64,000 nucleotides of DNA from Antedon bifida (GCA_963402885.1 OY727096.1:21123820-21187819), one strand, 5' to 3'; counted from the stretch's first letter, positions 44,959-63,842 are shown. Translations and numbers: made by a program. The notes: generated by a model from the sequence alone, not told the origin.

Positions 44959-45307
44959 TAAAGATGTATTGTCCCCCAAAAACATGAAAAATGAAAATTA
45001 ATTAAATCAGACTTTAAATATGTTATTTTGTGGTTTTAATCAAGTTAATCACTTCCATAGAAAAAAAAAAACGAAAAAAATCATGTTTTCACTTATAAAA
45101 TGACAAAATAAATGGTAAAATTCAACCAAAAATCCATTGGCTGGCAGCCAATTTGACCATTTTTTGTTTTAAATTTTTTTCAGGTAAATACATTTTTTTT
45201 CGATCCAATTTTTTGTCAAAGTGGATAACTATTATGTTACATTAAAATGGAATATTAAAAAAAAAAAATTTAAGAATTATTTTTTCAGGGGGACAATACA
45301 TCTTTAA
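44959..45307. mobile_element. non-autonomous DNA element with AAAGATGTATTGTCCCCC termini
   Basis: TAAAGATGTATTGTCCCCC at the left and GGGGGACAATACATCTTTA at the right are perfect inverted repeats of 19 bp enclosing about 310 bp without coding content. Flanks are GCT and ACT, so any target duplication is TA or TTAA. It is inserted about 215 bp upstream of the EIF3L start codon. Confidence 0.75.
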
Positions 45308-47028
45308 CTCAGCTGTTTTCCCGGTTCCATATAACATTTTGCATCTCCACATTTTTTTTTTTCGGTTACAAATACTTGATTTTTTTTCGTTACTATAGCC
45401 TAATATTGTTTTTATTTATTCGATATCTTTATTCATAGAGAGCAAGAAGCCATTTGTAAACGACAAACCGCGCAGCTTGGTAGGTGGTTTTCCCCCTTTT
45501 TCTTCGACGCGCAAATAGCTCAAAGCGCACGCACGCCACAATTATTTTCACCAATCACGACGCGTCGAGCATCAGAAGTGTCCCATGTGCAGCTTATACA
45601 CGTACGGAAGTAAGCATATGTCAATCACATTAAAAATGAAAGTACACAATTGTTTGATATAGTACACGTGTTTATTGCCAACAAGTAGTAGAAACATACA
45701 ATCTTGAATCTTACACTTTAGGCCTCGGTTTTTATATACCTCTGATACACCTTGCAGTTGCACACAATTGCATTACTAGGCCTATACAAGTTATGGTATT
45801 TTTCATTACATAATTACATTATGAATGTATTCTGTGTTTCCTCAGTAATAACCTAGTAGTAGATTAAAGTCACAAATTTCCGAATACATAAAACTACCAA
45901 AGAATTAAATTCTGACATCAGACACATACAAAAATAAATGATCATAAAACTTAATTTAACAAAACTTTTCTTTATCATGGTGTAATTTTTTGTTGCACTT
46001 TGTTCTCAAATATATTTGAATAACAGGATTATCTGATTTGACTAATCAAACTTTATGTCAAATTGTTGTAATGTGATATTCATTTGAGGGCAAGACTTTG
46101 TTTATAAACAAATACTCATTTAAAAATATGCATTTGCAATGCATCATGGTTGGCAGTGTAATTCAAATGAAAATATATAATTAACAAAATATTATTAAAA
46201 ATAAATACTATGAAACAAAAAACGTATTTAAGACGGATAAACATTGCATTCAAATAAAATTAAACAAAATACTGTACTCTTAAAATAATGCTTTTTGGCG
46301 CAAGATTACACATAAAAGTAAATTATGAAACACAATGGATGAAAAATGTGAACAAATTCTAACATAATAAACCAGCTTACTAAACATATCTGTTTAAAAC
46401 TGCTTTTTCAATGTTTCCAATTTCCAAAAAAAAAAACATATACATGTATACTCATTCAAAACCCATTTATAAACAATTTTCCAGACATAACATGTCTCCC
46501 TAAAGTACAAGAGGTACAAAAATAATGTTTACATTTCTAAAACAAGCATTATAGACACTTCTTGGTAAATAACAAAATGAGTGCAATAGTCGAGGTAGAT
46601 GCAAGATGTATGCATTTATACTACTTTACAGTACAGTAATCTTGCATTTGGTGCAGTAAGTATTCTACGAAAATGAAATCTATAAGTACAGTATTAAGGT
46701 GGGTTTATAAAACAGGAATAGTCTTTCACCTATAAATACAAAAATGCCAGCACCTGTACTCAGCCATCCATCCCTCCCCTACCAATTATCAAGAACCCTA
46801 ATCAAGTCTGATTTTTTTTTTTTTTTTTTTGGTTTCTGTAGCAATATTTTACGAAACGATAACTTTAGGTAACTACAAGAATATATATCTTTAATAATTT
46901 TCTTTTAAAAATATACTTTTTACATAATAAACCGTATAGCAATATTTTATTTCACGAAAGACGGCATAGTTTCTCAAATCTTGGTACATCTCCTCCCACA
47001 ATTCCCTTCACAAATAGTAGTAAATTTC

Positions 47029-47278
47029 ATTTCATAAATACATGTGATGTTAATTGAAGTAAACTAAAACTCTACACTATCAAACTGACCAAAAAGTGTG
47101 ATGTGCCCAAATATGGTGGTTATATTTCCAAATATGGTAGTAATATGACTTCATCATGTCCATATATGGGCACATCACATTTTTTTGTCAGTTTGATAGT
47201 GTAGAGTTTTAGTTTACTTCAATTAACATCACATGTATTTATGAAATTTATGAAAGTTTGAAAGTGTAGACAGAGCTT
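47029..47278. mobile_element. palindromic MITE, copy 17, with inverted duplication of its flank
   Basis: 47029-47089 and 47187-47247 are a perfect 61-bp inverted repeat made of 40 bp of host flank (ATTTCATAAATACATGTGAT ...) plus the left MITE end. A second, canonical right end (AGTGTAGACAGAGCT) follows at 47264-47278. In the GRB2 3' flank or UTR. Confidence 0.85.
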
Positions 47279-47458
47279 TATGTATAACAAATTTCTCCTG
47301 CTGTCATATTTTTCCTGATATCTTCAGTATTCACTTCATCTTTCTTTGTTTGTAATTTTTCAGGATACCAAAAATATTTTAAAAAAAGTTATGGTGCAAA
47401 GAAATGTAAAGTCTGACTCAATAGTTTCAGTTCTTCATTTACAATCGCTTTTGTCCTT

Positions 47459-53256
<5,798 letters not shown>

Positions 53257-56200
53257 ATGGCAAGTGAAAAGACAACGTGTGCAAGTTTGTACACTATAAA
53301 AACACAGTTTTTTAGCGTTATTTTAATAAAAGATCTTAAATTTCAGGTAGTGTCTGTGTCTATAATATCAACTCTTATATAGTGTATTAAATGATGCTAC
53401 TTTAAGAACATAAGATACATACAATAGCAGTGATAATTTCTAGGCTATATTAAGTGGTATCGTATGCCTGACTGAGTTGAATTTAGCAACGAAGGTCGTG
53501 GTGGTGATGATGTCAGATGTGTATGTGGACAAGAGGACCCAGTTTTATACCTCCACGAAGGACCTAAATACGTTGTAAATCTGCATTATTGAACAATGGA
53601 TTAGAACATTACAGTGATAATTCTATAAATAATATTTTTATTTTTGATTATGTAAATTAAATCAAATTTAAAATCAATTTATTTTAAAATTATTTTTTCA
53701 GGATGATGAGGGGCATTTTATTTTTGAAACCTTGGAAGAGCAAGCTGATCTATTAAACATGGTTAGGAATGAACTGCTTTTGTTTAAACACTACATATAT
53801 TTCTGAACTCAAATTTGTTTTGACGTGGTTGTGCTGCCATTGGCATTACTCACAAAAGGTGCAAATTCACATATGGATGAGATTTTTCAAACACTATTAT
53901 TTTTAAATTTTTTTCCAGACTGTTAGTAGTATCCTCTGTCAACAGTTTCCACCGTCATTATCTTACCAACAGTGTTTTGTGAAAGCAATTCTGAAAAAGG
54001 TAAAGTTTGTGATCATGAAAGGTTAGGTTAGGAAAGGTTGTTGCTTTATTATACTTTTCAATCAAAACAAAATTATTAGTTATCCGCTTGGTATACCAAG
54101 CGGATAACTCCTTGTAATTGTATGAGATCAATATTTTTTTTCTGTATTATTCTTCTTTCCTTCCTTCCTTTTTGTGAGTCGTGTTCCTCTAAAATGTGTA
54201 AACATAACATTTCATAACTTTGACAACATATGGGCATTTACGTGAAGTTGTGCACCTCCTATTTTTGAATGACGTCATAGTTGCGCAACGTGACTTATGC
54301 GCAATTTTATGAATTTCAATGATTGATCATAGATTAAAAACCAAAAGTCATTTAGTATTGACACTTTGACAAAATTTAAGTCATATCAGGGGCAAACTTT
54401 CTACGGATTAAAAATGGCATGTTTGACAAGAAGTTACGCGCGCACGCGCATTTAAAATTTCAAAATGCGCAAAATTAATTTCTAATCAACTTTTTACGCG
54501 TTTCTTGTCATTTTGAGCATGTCAAAAATTCCCACGGGCGCGCAATTTTTTATGCGCGCGGTGCGCACATAGCGTTGAAAACATATTTTTTTCTCTTGAA
54601 TTATATTTTTCAAGCCTTTCCCAGTGATTTTGAAAACAATTTAGACCTTTTCCAGTTTAAATAACGCCATACGAACACGTTGAATTAGACAATTCGTGCG
54701 CGTTTTTTATGAAAAAGCTTAAAAAATCGTCAAAATTATGTCTTTTTTTAAACAGTCATAGTTTCTAAAGTAAACCGTTAACCGTTTATTTTTATTACAA
54801 AATCTAGAAGTTGATGAGTTGTAGATATCGGATCATGCATCAATAAGGCTAAAAAAACATTGTGACGTCATCGTATGGCCACACGAATGTAAAATATAGG
54901 ATTTTTGTCTCTTTCGTTATTGCTCATCACATTCAATGGAGCGCATCGCGCTTATCTGTATTCCTTTTTCTCCTACATTTATATATTGTGTAGGTCAATC
55001 AACTTTCTTTAGCATGAGATAAAAATATTTTAATTTTTATGACGTCATCATGCCTACAAATTTTAATTACGTGGGTCATTAATTTCATCTTTACAGTAAA
55101 TTTTAATCTGTAATAGCTCGTAAGAATAAAATGTGATAATCACGATTAAAACGTTTTCTGGAAGCTATTGGATTGTAGATACGAATTCATGTAAACATTT
55201 TGCCAATCGGATGTTGTGACGTCATCATATGGCCAGTTGAATAAAAAAAGTCGTATTTTCATATTTTGCGTAATAGTTCATCACATTTAAAAGGGTGCGC
55301 ATCTATATTTTACGTATTCAAATTTCTTCTACACGTTAATATGTTGTTCCTGAGATAATTTCCTTCTGAAATTGCTATCTAAGTGTTTCATTTTGATACC
55401 GTCGCCATGTTAAAAATTGGAATAAATGGCGGGTCCCGTAATTTCACCTATTCTACACTGTATGTAATATGTATACAGCTTATACTGTTTGCATGTATAT
55501 ACTATATGACACAAAATTCAGCACTAACAGCATGTCATATTCTTCAGTTCTTGTCATAATGCCATAATCTTTATCTGTGTGCAATATTCCAATGTATGAC
55601 GTGCACGTGGCGTTTGTCGTGGTGCGGATAACTAACTCGTCAAAGTGACGAGTTTCATGTCTAGTTTTATATAGATTCATAGAGAGTTTGTGATAAAACA
55701 TTTAAAAAATATACATTATTAAATGTTTACAAATTTCAAGCCAAACTGCTATTTAAATATATTTTGACCTGTACACATTGATACTGTAGAACTCACTTCC
55801 TTTAACAATCAAAAGATACCTCAAAATATTATACACTACCATTGGTAACCAACTCCTGTTCATCATCCATTGTTGTACAGTAGTTGAATATATTGACACA
55901 GTTTTAACTTATCAACACATCTATATTTTAGTGTGAAGAAAATAACTTTGAAATCTGTGATGAACTTTATGAATCATATACAATGCTCATTGGAAGGTCA
56001 AATGAGGTCAGCGAAGTCTGTTACAAGACCTACTTTATAGTAAGTTTTCATTAATTTCTTATACCCTCAATGCAATTAAATATATTAATAGTTGTTGCCT
56101 CACTACAGCACACATGACTAACTGGCAGTGTGGATTCCAAATCAAAATCTATAACAATATAATATATAATATCTAACAACCTTTTTTTTTCAGTCACCAG

Positions 56201-57488
56201 ATGAGTGTATTACATTACAGGAATCAACTCAAATGATATCCCATGGGACAACAGGCCTGTGCACTTGGCAGGCAGCCAAGTATCTCACAGAATGGGCAAT
56301 AGAAAATAAACAAATACTAAAAGATAAGTAAGTCCCAAAGAAATATTAAGAAAAATTTTACATGTACCTTGTTTTTATTGGAAGCAAAGAAAACAAATAG
56401 TGTTTTGGTTAATTTATATGATATTTTTAGACATGTTTTAGAATTGGGAAGTGGTCTTGGATTAACCGGTCTAGTCATCAGTAAATTCTGTTGCCCATCA
56501 ACCTACACATTTACCGACTGTCATGAAAATGTACTAAGAACACTGAGGAAAAATGTAACATTAAACACTGTGCAAGAATCATCCAGTGAAAACGATTATT
56601 GTAACAAACAAAAATGTGGTAAAACAGAAAACGATGACAACTCATATTGCGAGTTTTCAGATACTGATGGCAGCATAACACGTATTAAACACTTGGATTG
56701 GGAAGAGTTCACCGAACAGGAAGTGAAAGATTTAGGGTCAGATGTGATATTAGCTTCTGGTAAGTACTGCAGTAACTCGTAAAAGTAGCTCCTTCTTTGT
56801 TGTTTACTCATTATATCCGTCAATTGTACTGCAGTAAAGCTCAGTCTACACTATCAAGCTAGTTTGACAAAAAATGTGTGACATGCCCAAATATGGTAGT
56901 GATATGACATCATCGTGTCCGTATAAGGGCACATCACATTTTGTTGTCACATAAAGTTTGATAGTGTAGTACAGTAGTAGTATAAAGTAGCTGGAGTCGT
57001 CTGTTGTTTGTTGTTATTTCCGTCAATAGTTACTTTAACTAACTTCCCTGTTGTAATATTAGATGTAGTTTATGATGACCGGTTACTTGAACCACTTGTA
57101 AAGGTTCTCTCATCTCTATTGTCATCATCATCTTCAGTCGCATATGTCTCGTCAACAATTAGAAATGATACAACATTCAGCAAATTCCTTGATGTTTTAG
57201 GTGAGTTTATTACTACCATAATTAAATAAGTTATTAATAAAGGTAAAATACATTATTATATATTAACTATTGATTACTGGTTTGACTATTGTTCATATAA
57301 GTAAAAAAAACTGAGTTATGATGTGTTGTTGTATGCACACTTAATTTGTTGTTGGGTAAATAATGATGTTCTTTTTCTTTTCAGATACAAAATCTATTTG
57401 TTGGCAGGAGGTAAAGAATGTACCAACACCAGTGTTTTATTATAATAAAGATGTTGCTATTAAATTACTGAAACTATCGAGTCAATGA
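53257..57488 (+). CDS. EEF2KMT: eEF2-lysine N-methyltransferase (FAM86), 8 exons, 347 aa
   Basis: Exons 53257-53346, 53702-53761, 53919-53999, 55932-56039, 56194-56327, 56431-56759, 57063-57200 and 57385-57488 total 1044 nt. The enzyme methylates a lysine of elongation factor 2 using SAM. Seen: FAM86-type N-terminal region (PSLSYQQCFVKAILKK, CDELYESY), then ECITLQESTQMISHGTTGLC TW, KYLTEWAIEN, SAM motif I VLELGSGLGLTGLVISKF, YTFTDCHENVL, and a split motif II VILAS-DVVYDDRLLEPLV. Between YTFTDC and motif II is a Ser/Asp/Asn-rich insertion (about residues 195-230). The C-terminus is FYYNKDVAIKLLKLSSQ. Length is near human (330 aa). Intron 3 holds a large repeat and intron 6 a MITE. Confidence 0.93.
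54078..55664 (+). mobile_element. 1.6-kb Helitron-like non-autonomous element
   Basis: Starts at a 32-bp perfect palindrome (54078-54109, half AGTTATCCGCTTGGTA). Ends with GCGGATAACT, a 9-bp-stem hairpin AACTCGTCA/TGACGAGTT (55634-55654) and TCATGTCTAG before T. Hairpin plus CTAG|T is the Helitron 3' end form. The interior has two diverged units of about 370 bp, each with TGTGACGTCATC..ATGGCCA and a CATCACATT. No protein frame. The left boundary is uncertain. It fills intron 3 of EEF2KMT. Confidence 0.55.
56838..56969. mobile_element. palindromic MITE, copy 21
   Basis: Left AGCTCAGTCTACACTATCAA; right terminus incomplete (GATAGTGTAGTACAG). EEF2KMT intron 6. Confidence 0.8.
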
Positions 57489-59600
57489 TGTAATGACAAA
57501 AATTGGGAGAAAATTGACTTAATGATAATACATGTCAAATAGTGTTCTTTTCATAATGATAAACACAACAATATAAAATGTAAAATAATTACATAACTTA
57601 ATATAGTAATTGGAAGTTACTCAGTATTAATATTATTTTTATAGTGCTTTACCATATTTATAGCCTATTTGATTAAGAAAATCCCAAAACTGTTATTCCC
57701 TGTATAATACATAATAATACCGTAAATCTTCTAATTGTAACCCTGGGTTATTGTTCTTGATTGTTTTTTAGAGTGGGTTATAGAATAGTGGGTTATCATT
57801 ATAGATTGACTTATAAGGTGGGTTACTATTAGTACCAGTTGGTTCCTTCTGAATTTGCAGACTTATAAATGAATTAAATGTAAGTTAATAAATACGTTGT
57901 AAATGACATTAGTTGTATTAGTGAATGTGTATTATTTATGTTTATGTAATAGAATACAGTACTGTGTATCTATTGTTTTATTAATAAATGTATATTACAG
58001 TACTGTACATGAATGTAACAAATGTATACAATATATTTACAGTATATATAAAACACGAAGCAATATAAACTATTTTTTAAATAAAGGGCCTTAAGCTCTG
58101 TCTACACTATCAAACTAGTTTGACAAAAAAAGTGTCCAAATATGGTAGTGATATGCTCAAATATGGTAGTGTCATCATGTCCATATATGGGCACATCACA
58201 TTTTTTGGTCAGATAAAGTTTGATAGTGTAGACAGAGCTTTAGTGATTTAAAAGCAAACCTGAAGGAGGTCTATCGATAATTAAACGACTAGAAAAGTTC
58301 CTACTCTCTAACACTCAATGTAGCTGCCTAAAGGTCAATTTAGACAGCATCGTACGACGTGGCTCAATGAAACGCCTAGACTCGTCAGTGCTGTCTGAGT
58401 TGAATCCAGACAAGACATGTCATCTTGAGATAGCATAGTTTTTAGGTTGTCGGGAGAAAATTAAACATGTTTAAATTTCTCCTGACGACGCTGTCTGAAT
58501 TGGCGATCTGTCAAATGTTACATTATATAACATATTCAATATAGTAGAAACACTACAGTAGAATCCCTATTAATGGGACACCTTCAGAAACCAAAGTTTT
58601 ACATAATAGTGGTGTTCCTTGAATTGGGGTACCTCTTGTTTGTTTCACCTTAATAGGGGCGTCACAGAAAAGGGGTTCTCCAATTCTTCTATTGAGAGTA
58701 AATAATTGCTGTCCAACTTAAAATCACCAATAACAAATTATTAACCTAGTATTGATTTTTTTGTTTAAATCATAACATTTATATAATTATTATATTTGCT
58801 ACTAAGGCACTATTACTGCTGCAGTAATTCTAACTTGCTGCAGTATGTACATAACTGCCTACTATGCATCACTTAGTTGTTGCTTAGGCCTACTACTTCC
58901 AGCAACTTGCTGCAGAAATAATATATAAAACTACTTTATATTATATTTTGCATTAAATGTATATATATAAAGAATATGTTCCCATCACAGTGAGATATTT
59001 GAACACCAGACATTACATTGGAATGTAAAATTAATTGAAAAATGTTAAAATGACATAATAATAAAATTCAATTAAAAAAAATGACAAACACATAAAATAT
59101 GAGGTGGAATGGTTAAAATAACAAAAGAAAAATATTAATTAATAAATAGTAGTGTAATAAAAAGTACATTTAAAAATGACAAACACATAAAATATAAGGT
59201 GGATAAAAGTGTTTAAATAATATACGAAAGCACACATACTGCAGGCAGCTGAATATAGAATACAGCAGATTTTGATGTCGAGATATTGCACCATCATTTA
59301 ATTACAATCAGCACACAATTCAAAAGAGGTTCAAGCTGCACTATTCGAGAGGAAATTGCAAAATAAATAAATTCAATAACAAAATTGCCATTCTCCAATA
59401 ATTAGCCTATGACCTGAGAATTTTGTCATACAAAGTATAATAATTATTCCATTCTAAATGTATTATACTGTTATATTGTTATTATATAAAGTTTGCTATA
59501 TTGTTCACTTTTTACACTATATTTTTTATCATAATGCAGTTAAAATTCCAGTTAAAGCAACAGGCTGTATATCTGTACAGGCAGTCAAATGTATGAATTA
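57489..59600. other. EEF2KMT 3' UTR and AT-rich intergenic DNA
   Basis: AATAAA strings occur at about 57890 and 58080. 58555-58690 carries one diverged copy of the GGGACACC/AATAGGGGCGTC repeat. 59085-59205 has two copies of AAATGACAAACACATAAAAT 85 bp apart. No gene seen. Confidence 0.4.
58094..58239. mobile_element. palindromic MITE, copy 22
   Basis: TTA on both sides and canonical termini. Confidence 0.87.
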
Positions 59601-59605
59601 AGCGA

Positions 59606-60122
59606 TGTGAACCAACTGTTATATGCGCACATGTGAACCAACCGAATACATGCGCACATGTGAACCAACCTGTTATAGGCGCACATGTGAACCAACCTGT
59701 TATAGACGCACATGTGAACCAACTTGTTATATGTGCACATGTGCACCAACTGGTTATATGCGCACATGTGAACCAACCTGTTATATGCGCACATGTGAAC
59801 CAACCTGTTATATGCGCACATGTGAACCAACCTGTTATATGCGCACATGTGAACCAACCTGTTACCTGCGCACATGTGAACCAACCTGTTACATGCGCAC
59901 ATGTCAACCAACCTGTTATAGGCGCACATGTGAACCAACCTGTTATATGCGCACATGTGAACCAACCTGTTATATGCACACATGTGAAACAACCTGTTAT
60001 AGAGCACATGTGAACAACCTGTTATATGTGCACATGTGAACAACCTGTTATATGCGCACATGTGAACCAACTTGTTATATTTGCACATGTGAACCAACTC
60101 GTTATATGCGCACATGTGAACC
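59606..60122. repeat. 27-bp minisatellite, about 19 copies
   Basis: Unit CCAACCTGTTATATGCGCAC ATGTGAA with scattered substitutions. Because 27 is a multiple of three and the unit has no stop in several frames, long frames appear on both strands; they are not genes. Each unit holds the palindromes TGCGCA and CACATGTG. Confidence 0.95.
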
Positions 60123-60662
60123 TTGCATTTTATATGGTTTAAAGATAGCAAGAGTTTGTATGTGCATAGTACTTGACTACTTCACCATTTTCCCTATTTA
60201 GTTAAATTTTTTTAATCTGCCATTGAAAATGTTTACCTATGACAAACTCTCACCACCTAATGAAAGACTATAGTTAGATATGCATGAGTGAAAGCATATC
60301 TATAATACTACTACTGTATAATAAACAAAGGCATGCGATATCACCAGTTGGTTCTTGTTACAGGAGCACATGTTAACCAAAATTATTTGCCGGTATATGC
60401 TTCCTCACAAACTTGAATGTGTAACTGTTGCAGTAGCCAAGTTTTCCTTGAGTATTTCACTTAACTCAATAAATATTAAAAGTACTTCCCTTAAATTAAA
60501 TTATTTAAATTTTAAGGGTAAACGTTTTTAGCCTAAGTGTGAATGGTGAATACGGCCATTAGATTCTCAAGTATATTTTTTAGAACTAATTCTGTGGCGT
60601 GTTACCGCATGCATTTGTTTATACTCATTCTTCAACCTTTAATAATACTAATGATAAGACAA

Positions 60663-63588
60663 TCATGCTTCATCCTCCCATGGAGTAATCAAGCTCTTCT
60701 TTGGTATCAAATGTTTTTCTGACAGTTTGGTGTTGATGACGTCGTTGCCATCTGGTACGTTGAGGGGGTAGTTTGGCTTTAAATAATTGTCCTTGCTTGG
60801 TTTGATTGGTTGCAGTGATTGAAATCTACGAATACAAAAAACATTAGAATCTGGTCAGAAACATGTGGAGAGGATGAATCTATTGATATACAATTACATA
60901 AATAGTAACCTCCACTCTTAAATAGTAACCAACACGGTTATTATTTATGTTAAGCTTACTATTATGAACTGCATACTCTAATAGTAACTCACCGTAAAAA
61001 TATAATTAAAAATGATATACCCACTGAGGGTGATTATTAGAAACTTTATGGTATTTTGTTTCAACATGCAAAAACTATTTAAGACAGAAATGGTGGTTAG
61101 CAAATTCGGAAAATTGAAGTCAAACTTAGAAAAAGTATGAAGGAATAAAGCAGTTGGCGAATTTAAAGTAATATCTAGAAATCTGCCGTAAATGTAAAAT
61201 AAAATATTTGAATTATTACTAATAATTTTAGGAATTATGATATTAATAAATATTACAATTAGTAAACCAAATGAAGAAAACATTTCAATTAAATGAAGCA
61301 AAGGTGATCATGCCAGCATTGAATACATACATCAGTATCAGTTGTATAATGAATTAATTAAAATATAAGGGTTAGTGTTCAATGCAGTGTACAATATAGT
61401 GTACAACATAATACATATACAAAGTAGTTATATACAGTATTAAGCTCTGTCTACACTATCAAACTTTATGTGACAACAAAATGTGATGTGCCCATATATG
61501 GACATGATGATGTCATATCACTACCATATTTGGGCATATCCCTATCATATTTGGGCATCAGTTTTTTTGTAAAACTAGTTTGATAGTGTAGACGGAGCTT
61601 TATGATATATTGTAACCCTTCTTATATGTTATTTTGTTATGTTATCTTGTCATGAAGACTTTGTTAGTACACCTGTTAAGCTACAAACCAAAATGGTATA
61701 TTTCTTTGCTATTTTTCATGAAAAGCCATGATTACAGTCAGGCAGGCCCAAATTTCTGATTTTCTGAATGCACTTTTTACTTTAAAATATTCTGGTTTTC
61801 AGTTTTGGGCAAGCTGACTGTACAGTAACTTTCAAAGGAAATGTTAATTTTGTTTAAATTGTTATGCCAGTGTCTCTAACAGTAAAGCTTGGTGAGGTTA
61901 AAACAAATCAGTCAATGTCAATTGAGGATTGTTACCTTGGATTTCTGACCGATATTGGTGAATATGATTTGGTTGATGCGGCCTTACGATGAAACCAGCT
62001 GTGAAAAATATCACATCTTGCTAACAAATTTACTGACAACAACATTACTTACAAGAAAAATCAAATTTATTAAAGTAAAATATAATTTTTCTAGGCTGTA
62101 ATGGGCTAGGCCACAAAGGCTTTCTTTTTTACTTTCTCAGGGTTGCTTTAAGGCATATCAAGAGGGTAAAAGTGGTCTAGCATTTTGTCTGAAATAAAAA
62201 AGATATTAATACCTTGTCATGTTCTTCACACCATCCTCCTTCCGTTGTTGCATGTACAAAGCATGGTTTGTATCTGTCAGGTTACCCGTACTTAATGAAT
62301 GTACAAGCATGTCACCATTTGGTTCACTGTCACTTTCAGTACTGCCACTACTTCCACGCCTTTTGGTTCCCACTGGGGTTATTTTGGGACGGAACCGTCC
62401 AAACAATCTGTAAAATATAATGTTACATGTGTATCACAAACCTCTGCTCGCCACGCAAACTTTTAAACAATATATTTAATTCTTAAAGTGGATTCTCACA
62501 ATAATGGATAATGAAAGCTGAAAACTCCCCCAAAACAAGGCTTTTCATCAGGTGTAAATGGTTCAAAATTATTTTTACCATAATCAAAACCACATTCAGC
62601 CCAACAGTGTATTGGAAGAGGTGAATGTATCAATTTTATGTCTATGTCTAACAATAAGTATGTGACATTTAAAAATTGAAAAAATAGCGAAAATTACTTT
62701 TTTTTCCCACTGCATTGTGAAGACATAGCAAGCAAGTTTTTGTATGCTTCTGACTTCAAAAATCGTGGGTAGCTATCTTTCTTCATTAGGATGAATATAT
62801 GCTTCTGTGCAGCTTCAAAGGAGAATCTGTTTGGCTTCTTCAGTGACTGATTTGTTAGTTGAACTGTTTGCCTGTCAACATTGATTTCACAAGGAGCACA
62901 TGGAGCCAGAAATTCTCTGTAAAGAAAAGAAAATTTGGGCGTTTAAAAAAAATTGTTTTATTTCATACGCATCCAACGGCGGATGGATAAACTATTTTAT
63001 AATTTATCGTGCTTATAAAGTCTCATTTGAGGCTTAGGGAGTGGAGTTGAGAGAGTTGTGAGTTACAACCCTGGCACTAGGTCAGGGTTGAACCCTGGAT
63101 CTTGGGATTGGAAGGCAAGAATGTTAACCACCAAGCTACAACTCCACTGGTATTAAATAACGCATACAATATACACAAGAACCTTCAGGAACACTTTCTC
63201 ATAAACAAATGTAGGGTAACACTACGACCCACCTCAATTCTGGGAACGCCCCTACTAAGGGGACATTTTCCTGAATGTGACCCCTATTAAGGGGACATTT
63301 CCCTTAATGTGACCCCTACTCTAGGGGTATCGACAGGTATCTATACAAGTATCTTTTTTATTTGTGAAAAAGATAACGGCTTACTCATATATTTCCTTCA
63401 CTTTCTCTGCAACCATTGATTGTGGTGCATATTTTAACTCCTCAAAAGCATTCCAAAATCGAATGTTCTCTTGACTGAACTCTTTCTTCAGAAAAAGTTC
63501 AAAATGATGTCGACCAGTCGCATCTTGTAGTAGATCACAAAGACTGATTGACCACCTCAACACTCGTCGTTCCGTAGGGATATCAACT
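60663..63588 (-). CDS. RGS protein of the R7 (RGS6/7/9/11) type, 3' five exons, partial
   Basis: Exons 63588-63385, 62916-62698, 62407-62213, 61998-61936 and 60825-60663, all joined in phase 2, stop TGA at 60665-60663. The 5' part lies beyond the right edge or in unrecognised exons. Known role: GTPase activation on G-alpha i/o, in R7 proteins with G-beta-5. Seen: the whole RGS domain: RRVLRWSISLCDLLQDATGR, FELFLKKEFSQENIRFWNAF EELK, EEFLAPCAPCEINVDRQT, FSFEAAQKHIFILMKKDSYP RFLKS. 'EFLAPCAP' and 'LMKKDSYPRFLKS' point to the RGS9/11 side of R7. After the domain come a basic GKKKLFGRFRPK stretch, a Ser/Thr-rich tail and the C-terminus KSLITPWEDEA. DEP and GGL domains are not in view, so the R7 call rests on the RGS domain. 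Confidence 0.88.
61443..61599. mobile_element. palindromic MITE, copy 23
   Basis: TTA on both sides; right end GTGTAGACGGAGCT. Intron of the RGS gene. Confidence 0.87.
63036..63152 (-). mobile_element. tRNA-derived SINE head
   Basis: Minus strand: AGTTGTAGCTTGGTGGTTAA C (A box), then CCAGGGTTCAACCCTGACC (B-box region). Same type as 29668-29795. Intron of the RGS gene. Confidence 0.55.
63225..63335. repeat. AAGGGGACATTT-type repeat, three units
   Basis: CCCCTACTAAGGGGACATTT, CCCCTATTAAGGGGACATTT and CCCCTACTCTAGGGG in series, a form of the dispersed TAATAGGGG/GTCCC repeat. Intron of the RGS gene. Confidence 0.6.
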
Positions 63589-63842
63589 CTGTCATTAAAA
63601 AGAAACATATATATATTATATATATATATAAATTTATTAATTCTTTCATTTGACTGGATTAAAGGGTTATCTACCATTTCAGGCATCATTCCTACTAAAC
63701 ACCACATGCACCACCCGCTATTATTGTGTTGTGTGTGTAGGACCATTTAGGCTAAGCAAGGCAAGTATTAACCAGATTATAAACAAAGTATAAAATCATA
63801 TTTATAGAATTTACAGTAATTTCTTCTAAAATTACAATAATA

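Larger units (their letters stand above)
44745..47458. other. EIF3L upstream and GRB2 3' flank
   Basis: Near 44745-44900 is the EIF3L 5' region (TAGGCCTA at 44566 and 44660 lies inside intron 1). 44959-45307 is a terminal-repeat element. 45320-47458 is AT-rich, mostly on the 3' side of GRB2, with a T run at about 46810-46830. The 63-aa frame at 45572-45763 is not supported by any motif. Confidence 0.4.

Noticed and set aside
45572-45763. 63-aa minus-strand frame
   Set aside because: No motif, no splice partner, AT-rich flank of GRB2.
59512-60151. Open frames of 126-188 aa on both strands
   Set aside because: They follow from a 27-bp unit that is a multiple of three and lacks stops; no start context, splice logic or family.
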